Assembly: GCF_037038585.1 (NCBI RefSeq)
Contig: NC_092525.1
Location: forward strand, 26,686,367-26,750,366
Direction: 5' to 3'
Length of the DNA: 64,000 nucleotides
Origin: Patagioenas fasciata
Lineage: Eukaryota; Chordata; Aves; Columbiformes; Columbidae
The notes below the pieces were generated by a model. It saw nothing but the letters and a program-made list of their open reading frames with translations, was not told the origin of the DNA and did no database searches. Positions 1 to 13,726 of the stretch are shown here, one piece after another (the first letter of the stretch is position 1; each line of letters starts with the position of its first letter). The position numbers and the translations under genes were made by a program.

Positions 1-2879
1 TCATTGAAAGGCACTATGCCTAGGTCACTTCTCCACACCTGTTTAGATTTCATTCCGCATTTCTTGCTGTACAAACTCATGGTTTTGCATTTGCTTTGTG
101 CATGTATTTTGGTTGTAATGCTATAGCTTATATCAAAACCTAGTAATTCTATCAATTGAGTCTTCTGTGTAACAAACTATGGCACCTAAAGATATTCAAA
201 TCCTTGTCACTCCAGTAGTGAGGTTCTCAGCACCCACAGGACTGTAAAAAAGTATAACAGAACATTCAGCAGCAGTTGTACTGCACTTCACTTCTCTTCA
301 GAGAATGTAAGAGACAAAGACAATGTCATCACACCAACACCAGTAGCACTCCGCTAGAAAAATGGCATTGGAAGTTTTGCAGTAGTCAGGTTTAGTGTTC
401 TTTCCACTTGAGGAATAGTTGCTCCCTAAGTACACATAATGCTATTAAATTGTAAATTATTCTAGGTAGATAGTTTAGTTGAATGTTTATTAAGATGAGT
501 TAGACTTGAAAAAATTGGTTCTGATCCCTTCCACAGGTCTGCTGAAAAGTGTTTTCTGCAAATTATAACAGCAGTACAGCAAACTATTTGCTATATAAAC
601 TGATATTTTTATTCATGAAGTTCTAAGATAACTTTAGACCACAATCACAGCATCCACTGTTGCGTTCAGAGATGTACATGATATTGCACCACTGGCAAAT
701 GACTTCTGAAGTCTAGCTACTACTATGTAAGTTGGCACCTTACCCAACTGCTCATAAACATCTCTGTTGAGACAAAAAACTAGGAGATGTTATAGGGATG
801 CTATTTGTATACACTAACGCACACATCAGTTAAAACGGAGATTATTTAAACACAAAAATGCACACTTTATAGGAGACCAAAAGCAGAAGTATTTGGCAAT
901 TTGAGAGGTCCTATGATATTATCTGGCTCACTGTTGTACCAACCAACACAAAGGCAAGTTGACAAAGTACATGATTTCAAAGGTTCACAGCAAAAACTAG
1001 GTGAAAAATATGTTTTAGGATACCAAGAAATTCCTGTTGATTTTATTTTTTTAAAATGACAAGCCCTGCTTGAGCTCAATGGGTGCTTATGAGTCCACAT
1101 ACGTTTGCTGTTCATTTGGTTTGCCCCAGCCATCATCTGTATACGCTTTACACGACAAGGTCCAAAATTAATGCAAAGCTGGGAAACACTAGATGAACAC
1201 CCAGACACTTCTTCTTGTATCCTCTCAAACCAGATATGCCATGATGTGTGGCAGCCAAAATAATCCAGAAGCTATAGACTCACTTTTTTGTGTGTGTTTG
1301 TTTGTGTTTGTAGTGTGGTTGGTTTGGTTTGGTTTCCACAGGCAGGGGCTGAGGTGCGTTAGGTTTTTTCCTCTCTTTACAGGCTGCCTCATTTGAGTAA
1401 TAGTAGAATAGTAGTTCTAGTTATTAGATTTCCTCTCTAGTTCCCCATACTATTCTAGTTAAAATTTTGCTGCCATCCTAAATAAGCACTTCTCATCATA
1501 TGATGACCCATACAGCAAATCTCTCCATACCCTTGTGATCATTATACCTGGGTCACATTTAAGTGCAGAGCTGCTGAGACCCAGCTAATAGAGGTAGGAT
1601 TGTCAGCACTGTTCTTTGCTACATTCAATACTGTTTCTTTGCAGTCCTTTATTTCTGAGTAAGTATTAAATTTCTTTCCATAGCCTCAAAATAAGACTCC
1701 TCTAGCTACTTCCTGTATAACCTCCCTTCCATGTAGCATAACAAGCAAGTGAGGGGAAAAGAAAAAATTAAAGCAAGCATTTTGGCAATACAAGACTACT
1801 TTATTTAGAAAGCTCTATCCCAATCCATATTGGACTTTAGAGTCCTGAGCACAGGGATATGCACTTTGAGATAGCAAGAGGAAATACTAATTCATGTGTT
1901 AAAATGCAAAAGTTTTGAAAAGGAGGTATGCAGCATTACTGATAGACTCTTCTTTGGAGAATCAGAATGCTACTACTCTCCACTACCCTGACCAGCCATA
2001 TTCTGCTGCAAATGTTTTGTAATCAGAGCCACATAAAACCAGAGACTGTAAGGCTGCATTCTTTTTTGTTGAACATTATCAGTTTTTCTTAACAAAATAC
2101 CAGAATTATGGTGGTTGTTAATAAACATGTCTTGGTTCAGAAGGATGCTTTGGAGCTGAATCAAGCACTAGTACATGAGGACCAGAGTGACCCAAGGAAA
2201 TAACAGAAGGGCATCAGAATAGTTTGTCCACTGGTAGATTCAAGACAAAACACTAGTTTACAAATAGTTAGATAAGATTTTTCATTGCAATGCCTCCCCT
2301 GCATAGCATTGAGGAACATACGGTTCTCTTCACTTAACACTGTAGTTTTCCTCAAGGATACAGTTAAAATGGCATTTAATTTTGACTGTAAACTACAGGC
2401 TATGAAGCATCCATTACTTCAGTTGTAATGCCTTGGGATTATCTTATCAGTGTAGTTAAGCCTCATCAGTCTAAAGTGTAGTTACAGGTATTTCAATCAT
2501 ATTTTCCTCATGCCCACATCCTGCCCTGATTGCTTACCCGGAAGTGTGATTTTTCTACAGATTTTGAAGGCTTTCACTGCAATTGCCTCACTGGTGACTT
2601 TATGTTCTACACTGCCATCAAATGGTAGAGTACCTGGCTCTGGGTATATTTTAATGCATTTACTAGAATCACTAAAGCCCTTCGGATAAATGAGGCTAGA
2701 GGTAAGAATGGATTTCCAAGGGCATAACCCTTGGTACCCATTTGCCTCTGAAAGACAGCCCAGTTAGGCTCCAAACCCTTTTCCATGTATCTGAAAAGTC
2801 CTCTGGAGGATCTGGATCCCCTGGACAGTTAAAAAAAAAAAAAAAATCTCAGCATCTAATCCTGTCAGGAAAAAATAAA
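1..2879. other. AT-rich non-coding DNA
   Basis: No coding exon is recognisable on either strand. All open frames are short (about 110 codons or fewer), have no family resemblance and are broken by stops at the spacing expected of AT-rich DNA. The stretch contains a T/G-rich tract at 1284-1335 and a 16-nt A run at 2831-2846. It could be intergenic sequence upstream of NR5A2 or part of a long first intron, because the human gene has an exon 1 that is not visible here. Confidence 0.7.
1284..1335 (+). repeat. T/G-rich low-complexity tract
   Basis: Interrupted TTTG, TG and GGTTT units fill about 50 bp with almost no A or C on the + strand. Similar tracts recur at 17815-17971, 42054-42100, 49036-49153 and 56354-56392, so this is a repeated compositional theme of the locus. 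No function is implied. Confidence 0.7.
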
Positions 2880-3345
2880 GTCACAGAAACATTCCAGTTG
2901 GCATAGATATCAGACCATCTCTGTCCAGGCTCCCACTCGAAGCAGCTTCAGCACTGAACCCAGACCAGGTTTCTCAGGGCTTTTTCAGCTCCAGAAAACC
3001 TCCAAGACTGATTGCACAGCTTCCTCCAAATATCTGTTCTGCCACTTCATTATGCTCATAGTGACTTTTTTTCTTTTTATCCACACCAAACCTCCTAATT
3101 CAATTTATGACCAGTCTTTAGCTTTCCTGCCATGCACTCCAGTGAGAGCCTGACCCCACCTCCTGCTGGTAGGTCTCTCCAGCATCCTCCCTTCCCTGCA
3201 GGCTGAGCAAGCCCTGAATCCTCAGCCTCTCTTCACTGGGCCTCTGCTCCAACCCCAAGGGGCTTGATGGCCTCTGCTGAACTCACTCCAGTTTAATCCA
3301 TTCTTTCCAGTACTGGGGGACCCAAAACTAGGTGAAGTAATCAGT
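2880..3345 (-). mobile_element. Old CR1-type LINE fragment, antisense
   Basis: Read on the + strand, the segment follows the order of a reverse-complemented CR1 3' region: a degraded start resembling the 'tcacagaa...' end, then 'accaggtttctcaggg', 'gaaaacctcca', 'caggctgagcaagccc', 'cctctgctccaaccccaagg' and 'tactgggggacccaaaact'. Many mismatches and small deletions show a long-dead copy. There is no open reading frame and no target-site duplication I could define. CR1 is the dominant LINE family in birds and other reptiles, which supports the organism call. Both ends are approximate. Confidence 0.7.
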
Positions 3346-3880
3346 TGCTCATCAGCATAGAAATATCTGCGATTATACTCAAACATAGCATGCACCGTAA
3401 TTGCTTACAAGCAAGAACACCATACAAAGATAGCCATGTATCAATATACCATCTGTGGATGAGCATTTATTGCATTCTCGCGACATTTTTTAAACCTTTT
3501 CATCTCATTTCAACTGAGTTATAGTAAAGATTTAAAATGCTTCAGAACAAATGAAGCAGGTTAAAACTTAAAATATCTTAGGTGAATATTTCTTGATGCC
3601 TAATGGACAATGGCCTAAGTCTCCACTGCACTCAAGTTTATGTGGACTTTTAGATCAGCAGAAAGGGAGAATAGGGTGTCTGTTAAATATTGCCAGTTAG
3701 ACTTAGTTGTATTTTTACATCCCCCTATTGCAAATGAATCTACAAGGCGACAGTCAATAGCAATTCAGGTTCAGTAACACTATTGTTTTAGAAGCATCTT
3801 CAGTTCATTGCATCTGTTCATGTCATCCAGTCTGAATGTTCTCAAAATACACACAGATTTAATCAAACTGCTGATCAGCA

Positions 3881-3950
3881 GGGTTTGGGGTTTTTTTTTG
3901 TTTGTTTTGTTTTTATTTAAAAAAAAATAAAAAATAAAAACAAACATAAA
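3881..3950. repeat. T-rich/A-rich inverted repeat
   Basis: A T-rich half (GTTTTTATTT near 3910-3919) is followed by an A-rich half carrying its exact reverse complement (AAATAAAAAC). Flanking TTTG and CAAA units extend the complementarity to roughly 15 bp with one indel. It can fold into an AT hairpin. The simplest origin is an inverted A-tail or simple-repeat drift. Confidence 0.6.
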
Positions 3951-6074
3951 AACAACTGTGTGGTTTGGTCATAAAAACATTATTCAGTGCCCAATATTCT
4001 AAAAGTCCCATTAAAAAAGAATTCCTTAGTATAAACCTTGCAAAGCAATATCACTGATATCTATTATCCAGATTTGATTGATTAGCTGCTTACCCCAGCC
4101 TCATCTAAGTGCCAATCTATGATGCACAATAGAAGTACATTTGTTTCTAAAAACAGCAATAAAATGAGTTCGCCAGAAAAAACCTGTCACCTTTGTCCTA
4201 ATAATACCTGACAGCTGAATCAGGAGGTTCTTAAAAAAATAATATGGTAAAAAGCAACTGATTAGTAACATCTATGGCTCCTACCAGCACAAAAAGATGC
4301 AAGGAAAACGCATTGCAATTTAGAATTTGAGTAAGTATGAACAAAACAACAATGGTGTTGTTGCAGACATCATCACATGGTTTGTCTACTAATGAGACAT
4401 TGAGAAATCAGAACTCTCAACTTTTTATCTAGTGTCTGATTAGTAGTTGTATAAATGTTTAATAGTATTTACTTGCACAAATATTGGGAAGGAAGGATTA
4501 TCCACACATTTGATAATACATTAAGGTCCAAATAGTGCTAAGCCTGGATCATACAAAGTTACGCATGCACTCTCCTTTCATAAATACTGTATTTTATACC
4601 TTCTCAATCTCAGCTATAATTCTCAGGGATGAACAGACCAAAATGTGCATTATTCTCTGTTAACTGAAAAGAGACTTCCACCTCAAGCTCTATACTCTTA
4701 CAAAAAGTAGAAATGTTGTAAGTTTCGATGTGTAAAGATACATCTCTTTCAGTTGCTGCCTACAACTTGCTATAATCTCATGGCGAATTCAGTATCTTGC
4801 CACTTTCTAAAATGTAAACTTCATTCTTAAGGGAATACTTGAAGCAGACAAAAGTACAATAGATCTTCAACGAAATTAATACAAACTGCACTTCACGGAC
4901 AGAACAATATTAGCATCGCTCAGAGGGTCTCAAGTAACATTTCCAGACAAACCTTCTTCAAATCCATTCCCAAAGTTTCAGAAAATAGCCATATTTATGG
5001 TGAAATACCTTATAAACACAGAAGGATTTTCACGTGTTTCCTTTCAATTCATACATTATTTCACTGCTGTAGTTTGGAATTTTGCCACATATAATTTTTT
5101 GTGATTAAAATAAAATATTAAGGTATTAGGAGGATAAACCATTGTTTCAGAACAGGAATAGCTATATGTCATAGTTCTAGATCTGCTGCCTCGGGGTATT
5201 TTTTTCTGTCTTTTAGTTGATCTTCCTACAATAAACTTTTATTTTGAAATACAAGTTAGCTTCAATCAAATTTGAAAGTGTGATGAAAATCTGAAAGATA
5301 ATGAAGTCCGTATCAAAGGAGCAAAGAAAACAGGCACTACTAGTCAACCTGAGGGGCAAGGAAATAATCAAATTATTGTTGCCAAGGGGAGTAAAACAAC
5401 AAAAGAAACACTTTTACAGGACTCCATGCTTCAGTTCTTTCATCAAACAGTTTAATTTTTGTTCTAGAGCAAATTTTTTACTTTTGGCTTCTTGCTTCCA
5501 TAGTCTCACAAGTAGCAATTTTCATTGCTAAGTTACTGCACTGTGTGGTTTCTGTATGGTTAAAGCAAAGTGTGAGCTGTGAGAGGTGAGAGTCTCCCCT
5601 TGGTTTTGCTGGGGGGTGGACCAGACCCTTCACTCCCAGGAACCTGGTCCCAAACCTCAAGGGAAAACTTAGCAACCTAGTTCAAACACACGCAAAAGCT
5701 ATACTCACACTTTTGGGGGATGATATTATGTCTGAAGATAACAAAAACACACCAGAGTAAGTCCATATTTTTATGCTGTTACCTTTACACAAGAAACCTA
5801 ACCTACACATTCAGCTCTTTACTGATCCGTAACCACATGCCGAATCAGATACAGACAGAAGGACCAGATTTAGATAAGGGCTTTCACGTATCTCCTGCCT
5901 ATTAAATTTCAGCCAGGATTTTCCATAATTTATTTGGACAAGATTTTGTGCATTCAAAATTCAGAATTTGCAACAAAAATGTTGGAAGACACCTTAAAAC
6001 ACTTACATATTTGATATCGGTTTGAATGAAAGTAAAACAAACAGAACGCATAATACAGCAATTGAAAATAATAG

Positions 6075-6175
6075 ATCATAGAATCAGAATAGTTTGGGTT
6101 GGAAAGGACCTTCAAAGCTCATCCAGTCCAACCCCCTACAATGAGCAGGGACATGTTCAACTAGATCAGGTTGCT
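6075..6175 (-). mobile_element. CR1 LINE 3'-end fragment, antisense
   Basis: The + strand begins with 'tcatagaatca', then 'gtttgggttggaaaggacc', 'ttcaaagctcatccagtcca', 'accccct' and 'gagcagggacatgttcaac', ending near 'atcaggttgct'. This is the diagnostic reverse complement of the CR1 3' terminus, which ends in ATTCTATG-type repeats on its own sense strand. It is about 100 bp, severely 5'-truncated, non-coding and less decayed than the copy at 2880-3345. Similarity fades after about 6176. Confidence 0.88.
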
Positions 6176-9100
6176 AGAAGAGCAAGTATTGGGTGGTACC
6201 TTTGGGTAGGATGGTTCATCCCACCGGGGAGTTGGTGATGAAAGCTTTTCTTCAAATCTGACCTCAGTTAATAACTTATGACTAGCACATACTCTTTTTC
6301 TGAGGCTGAGAGAGATGGAACAGAGTTAGTTCAATTTTTCACTGAATGTAAAACTGACATGGAGTAAAACTGACATCTAGTTTATTTTATAGGTATGTAT
6401 CAAATATCATAAAAGACCAGTCCTGAGCACAAGGGCCAAAGCACACACTCACAAAATTGGTATTAAATCTTAAAGCCAGAATTAAACAACATTCTAAGGA
6501 AGGAGTGAAACTAAAATTTTGCTAACTAATGACAAGTTTAGGATATTTTTTTCCAGGCTAACTTTGTAGAATACCTCAAATTGGAGAAATTGCTGAAAAA
6601 AGCCTAATCTTTCTAGAGCATGAGTCATGAAACACCAGTTAAGTGTTTTCAGTCCAGTCTGGTCCTCTGCAGTGGTTAAGATTTGACAATGTGCTTTGGT
6701 ACAGAATTACAGGAGGTTTTGGCGCCGCCATATACTCAAGTCTGAATAAATCGATGCAATTTATAATTATGCCTAAAATTATGCTAAAGTGATTTCCTTA
6801 ATAAAGTCACAATGAACAGAATATAATCTATGTGCATTTAAAAGACAGTTCATATTATAAAGTACTATTTTACCTTGTACATAATTCTAATGTTAATATC
6901 TTTATGATGTATCGGAAGTATACAATACTTTACCAGCCTTGGTATATCAAAATGCTTTTATAAATTGTAGTAAAATAGCTTTGTTAGGCATTCCTAATAT
7001 AGTACAATACTGGTAATGCCTAACGATAGTTGATAGCCTGAATCATAAATGCTTTTCTAAACATGTTAGAAATGGTTTTTAGCATTGGATGTTCTGGTCT
7101 GACAAGACACTCCTGCACTAGGGTAATCAGAGGAAATTAGCAATTGGCATGAAAATTACTGCACAAGAAAGTCGCTTACGTTTCCTCCCACCTCCTTATC
7201 CACATTCTCATTATGCCTTTGTAAACTCTATAAAAACAGATTAAAGTGAAAATTCACAAATATGAGAGACTGAACAGCAGGAAAACATTTTCTAGAGTTA
7301 AAGTACTTTTAATTCTGAGAGAGATTTGACACTTCAGAATAATGACATAAAAAAACCTCATCTTTTCAATCTTATTTCCAAACATGTTCAGTTGATATTC
7401 CATGCAAGTCACACTTGAACTCACTGAACATACCGTTTGCAACAGATGCAATCTCCGCCAACATCACTTGTGGCACTGAACTTGTTCTGCTATTCCTTTT
7501 TTTACAAGATACATGTAAAACTATTTACATATAGGGAAATGTGGAATAAATAATGGTGGGATAAGAAAGAAACCTGGCGGGGGGGTGTTTCTTTTTTAAT
7601 GAAAGCCAGTTTGGGACTGTTACTTTCAAACAAAGAAACCACATATCCCAAGTAAGTTCTGAGACATTCTACATGTGTCACATGCAGTACCAGAAAGTAA
7701 TGTTAACACCACCTTGAAGAGATTTATGTTGTTGCTTATTTATTGTTTTCAGCCTTTTGAGGAGTTTGGTTTAATATCCATTTTCTGTTCCACTGTACAA
7801 GGTATACAGTCATCTGTACTAAGATGCAGTTTTGAATTAAACTATTTATGCCAAATCTAAAATTTATTTCATTTTTAATTGCCCAATTAAACCCATTGTC
7901 CTTTGGGTTTTTTTCTTAGAACAGATGCACAGTGCACTTACTCTGCATGCTGAGAGTTTTTTGGTTGCTTGTAAATTGTGAAAATATTGATCAGTTAAAA
8001 ATATTCGGATGCTTGCATCCCTCAATTCTGCTTAGCACAGCCTTTCTTCCTGGTCAACTAGGATAGCACCAGCAATTTTGTTATAATGATAAATGACCCT
8101 CAAAGACAGGTCACTCTTTTTTACCTAAAGCCACAATTTGCTCCTTCCTTTAGGGTCACAACCTGATTTTTCAGGATGACAGATTTACTACTTTCTTTGT
8201 GTGCTAAAAAACAAATCATCAACAATTGCTCAAAATACAGTCCTGTCACAATAACTCTGAGCACTTTCTAGCCAGAATGATGCAATACAAGAGGGTTTTT
8301 TTCCTGTTTTCAAAGCAGCAAAACCATTTGTACATTTACCACAGCTGTTGTGAAGAGCCACTTGGCTCACTTCATTATATACAACATGTCCAGGTTACTC
8401 CCCAAAGAATAAAATATTTTTAGTATTATTAAAAACACCACTAAGTTTTGCTTAATAAGGGATGCCACTTTTTTTGAGTGTCATGAAAGTGTAACTTCAG
8501 TCTGGCCTGACTGGTCATGAAGAGCATACTTTCGGGTAGAAGTAGTAAAAATAATGTTTGCCAGAAAACAAGTGAGCTTTGTGAGCACTTCTATCACATC
8601 CCCAATGTATGGATCACTAGTGAAACTCAGTATTATTCTCCAGTATTTTTAGTTTCCTCTCATATCTTCAGGAAGACTTTTTTTCTGAAGGCTCTAGATA
8701 ACACAATGGTCTCAGGATGCTGGTCCCATGTGATGCTATAGAAACTAAGACCTCTTTTGGACTTCAGTAAAACCCAAATCCTCGGTCCTCAAGACCCTGG
8801 GCTGCAGTTCCCCAAATGGGAAACTCATTATGACTAGAACAGGGCAGAAGTACTCAAGCAGAGGAGTTACACAAAGCTTGGTACCTACCTCCCACATCAC
8901 AGGCTGAGGGATACTGCACTGACTTTCCATGAGCATGGTTGGAAGGCAGGTACCACAGCTGGCAACTCAAGGAACAAAGTCACAAGTGACCGGACCCAGA
9001 GCCTCACCAGGGCCTGTCAATATAATCAGCCCATACATAAGATCAAGACATTCAGGATCTCCACTACTCTAGTGCAGAATTGACCAGTGTTCCCACTGTC

Positions 9101-12100
9101 CACAACGTATCCATCACACTAACAGCATTTAATTTCTTCTCTTCACCCTCAAAATATTAACTCTTGGAATGTTACATATTATGTCGGGGGGAGGAAGGTT
9201 TGGTGCAGCACAGAGGCAGGAGGGCATTTTATGTATTTTGTGGGAATTCAGGAATGGCCAGTAAGTAAGCCAGTGGCTGGCCAGGACCAGAAACTTGGCA
9301 CCAAATACCCCAAGTAGACCAGCTGTGACAAAAAATAATGCTTGTGACAAAAATTGCACCTTTTGTGAGAATCTTGTTTAAAAGCAGTGTGCCACTTACT
9401 ATGAAAATAGTTATTTTCTGAAGAAAAAGTTCACTTGGAGTTTCACATTTGTAATGGTCTTCCAGATAAAGACATTAGGGTGTAATCAAAATAACTAAGC
9501 TTCCTATCTCATTCTCACTTGAGCTTGGTAAAGTACTTAACCACTCTGCACTTAGCCCTATCAAAAAACTAAAGCAATATAACACTTGCTTTTACCTTCA
9601 CACGCTCAAATCATAAAAACTTCTGAGCAAATACTAATATTCACTGTACAAACTAATAGATCACAGAACAGGGACACAGGTTGGCTTGGATGCCTGGATA
9701 CTAGTACTGTACAACCAAAACCAAACAATAGGACAGAAGAGGAAGGCACATCTCTATTTTCTGATACAGTTTGCAAATAAATTGTTTCTTCTCTTATTAA
9801 CCTCTTCATGAATCTGCTACCAATAACAGTTTAATCATATTTCTCAGTGGTCTGCAACCTTTGGTCATAGAAGATTCATCATATGCTTTCAGCACTCCTT
9901 TAATGTGATGCTGATAAAGGTGACTGCTTTGTGAAGAGAAGCACTAAAACATTCCTCACATATCAGCAGTTATAAAAATGCTCAAATCGTTCCAAAATAC
10001 ATAATTTTTAACATCTGAAGTTCTATAGTGCTGCAACTAAGCTCCAGCCCTGTAGCCCTCACACAAGCAGAACTCCCACTGAGTCCAAGGTGTTTTCCCA
10101 TATAAATACTGGGAAGGTAATCTGCACAAGGCTCGTCTATCCAAACTTCTCATTTTACATGGAGTTCCAAATCCTGATTAGTTCAGTTTTTTTTAGTTCA
10201 TAACAATATACTTTTTACTGAGCTATTGTCCTTATACTATGTGATGTTTGTAATATTATGCCATTAAACACGCACACTGCCGGTTAATGTGTAATTTAAT
10301 AGAATTGCTTTTGATAACCTGTGAATAGTACTGTAGAATTCATAAGGTGGAAGATACAAGCACAAGGAAACAAATGAAGCAGAACTATTTCATTTAGACA
10401 CTGGTGTGCATCCTTTGGAATGACTGCCACATAGGATCACTGGAGTGGATAGCACAGCTGAAACTTATGTAAAAAGAGATTCTGCAGGGGCAAGTGATAA
10501 GAGTGGGAACATGAGCTTTGAGAAGTGCAGAGACAATTCAGCTGAGGCTGAACTTTACTTGCACATAGTTGGTAATAAATACAAGCAACACCTAGTTGCT
10601 TTTAAGGAATTTAAATTGCCCTCCCAGCTGTAATCTTGTACATACTAATACATACGGCTGACTCCAGCTGGCAATCCTCCATTTCAGAAGAGACACATAA
10701 AGAACACAAGTTTTTCCATTTCTCCGTGATGGTTCTAATGAGTTTGTCTTCTCTGAGATGCGTTCAATAAAAAAATAAAATCATGCTATCCTAAGACATG
10801 CAAGACTTTCACTAACTTCCATAGGAGGTCTGCATAAGAAGAGCATGGGATTGAGACATAAATGCTCAGAAACAGATCCCTCTGTCAAGCTAGCTACACA
10901 CACCATACATATGCTCTCTATATGAGTATACTAGTGATAAACAGCCTAAAAAAAAATGCTTCTTATCTTTACTGATATGTAGTGAAGAGTATTTTCTCTA
11001 AGATGCTTTTTGTATTGTTGAAAGAAATTACTGCCTTCTTAAACCTATCCCCTGAAAGAAAAGAATATAAAGTTGGTGATCATTAGCCAGCTTTATTCTA
11101 TTTACTGAGATAAGGTTTATGGCTCTGATATGAGACAAAATTCTCTCAAGAAGCCCACACTAAGCGTTTAGCACAGAAAGTATTGAGATACTAAAATATG
11201 CTATCCTCTCACAACAGCTGCTGCAGGATAGACTGACTAAACAAGCAAAAAGTAACTGGATTGTGCTCTGTTGTGTCAGTTTATTGTCACCAGACCACAG
11301 AATACTTGTCTTGGCAGACAACTGTTTTGCAAGTTGTGAAGTTAAGTACGCTGCTTTAATTTAAATTGTATTGCCTGTATGTGTACAGGTCACGTCCTGT
11401 GACTAAATTTCTTTGATTTCTCACATATTTTAAAAATGCTAAAGAAAAGGAAAAAGAAAAAGTTAGTTTATTAAACTTCAGATTTTTTTCTTTCCTTCCT
11501 ACCAGGCTAACATGTGAACACCTAAGCAAGGTGCTTTAAACTAGTAAGTAAACAAGCCTTCCCATATAGAGTCACCAGAAAGAGAAAAATCTAAGGACTT
11601 GCAAGCTAGTTTGAAGAAAAAACTGTAGGGAGCTGCTCACCAGAGGTGTGGACAAGCACCTCAAAAGCTCATCTGCCAGGCCATCTCATTATTACAAGCC
11701 AGAACATGCTCATTAGGCTCAGAGCAAACTAAAAAAATCATACTTTTGTACCAATACAGTGTGACATGCTGAATTTTTTTGCATGGGTGCCAACCAGCAC
11801 AGCTGCTAGAACAAAAGTTAATGTTCAGAACAAAATCACCATGCTGTGATCTCATTCTGAACATAGCCGTTTCCAAGTTGAAGGGATAGACAGAAAAGAG
11901 AACAGCCATGGAGGCCTGCCCTGCTTCCACCTTTGCTCCTGGGAAGCAAAACTGTGCCTGCTAATCCAGATTAAAGAAATTAATGCTGCTGCATGTATGG
12001 ACAAACTTTGAAACAGAATTCCCTCAGCTAAACTTGCTTCTGTAGAATTTCAGGAATAACAAATTAATGTAAGCAGAAATAAGCCTTAGGAATCACCTGT

Positions 12101-13700
12101 CCACAGGCTTTTCCCACTTTAACTTGCTTAAATGGAAACCTTAGGCATCACTGGCATCAGAAGAGAGAAAAGTGCAACTACAGAAACCCAAAGGCAAGAA
12201 CAATTCTGTTGGCACAGTTGCATATTTGTTTGCTCCCAATAAGCCTTCCCCGGTGTTTGTGTTTTTTCCTGTTGACTCTAATTGCATTCACTTCCTCCTA
12301 AGGGTGACTTTGTGCCTCTTTATGAATCCAAGATAGACAAGGAAGTCGCTGGTTAGAGAAGTCTGGTAGCCAGGATCATGGGCTTCCCTCCCTGACTTGG
12401 CTTATACATCATTAAATCGTCAGTAGTCTTGCTCACTGCTTCCCTTCCTATTACAAAGCTCAGTGTGGTTTAATTAAACGTTTAAACTGTTTGCAATCTT
12501 CAAATCAAGGCCTAAAGAGCATTACTTAGTTAACAACTCTTGAGACTGGAGATGATAAGGACTTGTCTCAGTTTACCCATTTCAGCCTAAAATCTATATT
12601 AGTGAGAAGACAGAAAATTCTACTCACTTCAGTTTAACTACATCAGAATAAGGACCAACACACAAATACCACACATTTCAACAGCATGTTTTCTGACTGC
12701 ATGTTTTGCTGCACTTAAGTAAAATAGGAAAGTCTGTGTTTGTGCAACAGCCTCTCCAACAAATGTGAGAGATTTTCACCCAGATTCATTATATGCACTG
12801 GGCTACCTAATACTTAATTCACAGTTGTAACAATGTCTCCAGACAGCTCAGCTACAGAGAATGAGCCAGAGACATTTGTACCTATGAATATCAGCTGCTA
12901 CTTGTAGCTAAATCACACATTTCTGGCACTGTCAATCACCAGGAACCAGCAGGACACACACTATTTGATTGCACAAGACACCTACATACGTGGAGCCAGA
13001 ATGGCGAAATCCTAGAAGGGAGATAACCACCAAATGAAAACAGTAGCAGATTTAAACGTCTTCATGCATAAGATGAAGCAGCTTTATCAGGGAAGACAGA
13101 GGTTTTAGCAGGACATTCAAGAGCATACCACTCCCCCTCACTCTTATTTAACTTTTGCATTCCCACCCTTTAAGGGTCTCAGTCAAAAATCACTGATGTC
13201 AATAAACTTAGAGACACAGAATCATTTTGCATGAAGGATCAAATCATACCACATCTTGAACCGCCACACATTTGCTGTTGGCTTTGTGCACACATGGTGC
13301 AGTTATTACAGATCAGCAGTCACAGTAGCTTATTCCTGAGATGATATAGTCACATATATCAGAAATGAGAGGTTTGCCTTTTACTAAATGGCCTAAAATT
13401 TGAGTTCTGTGCACAAAACTTAAGTTTATGTGATGTAGCACAACTAAATCAAGCGAAATATACCTAAGGCACTAGTCTGACACGGGCTCCTTTCACTTGC
13501 ACTCTTACTAGCTTTCACTGTCTCCCTATGGGTTACTGAAAACGAGCATCCTTTTTCCCAGGCAGCAGTAGTAGGAAATATTTGCCCACCGTGTGCCACC
13601 GTTTCAACCTGTTCTTGCTACAGAGTATGTGTCGGTACAGATAATACAGCCAGCCAGCCTCATTGGAATTACCAAACAGATAAAATGCACGTTATTTGAC

Positions 13701-13726
13701 AAAAAAAAAAAAAAAAAAAAAAAAAA
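13701..13726 (+). repeat. A26 homopolymer
   Basis: Twenty-six uninterrupted A residues. No recognisable retroposon body lies immediately upstream, so it cannot be assigned as a retroposed tail. It is likely to vary in length between individuals and sequence runs. Confidence 0.9.

Noticed and set aside
9655-9735. Weak resemblance to a CR1 3' end ('gatcacagaacagggacacaggttgg')
   Set aside because: Too short and too divergent; the neighbouring CR1 order is absent.
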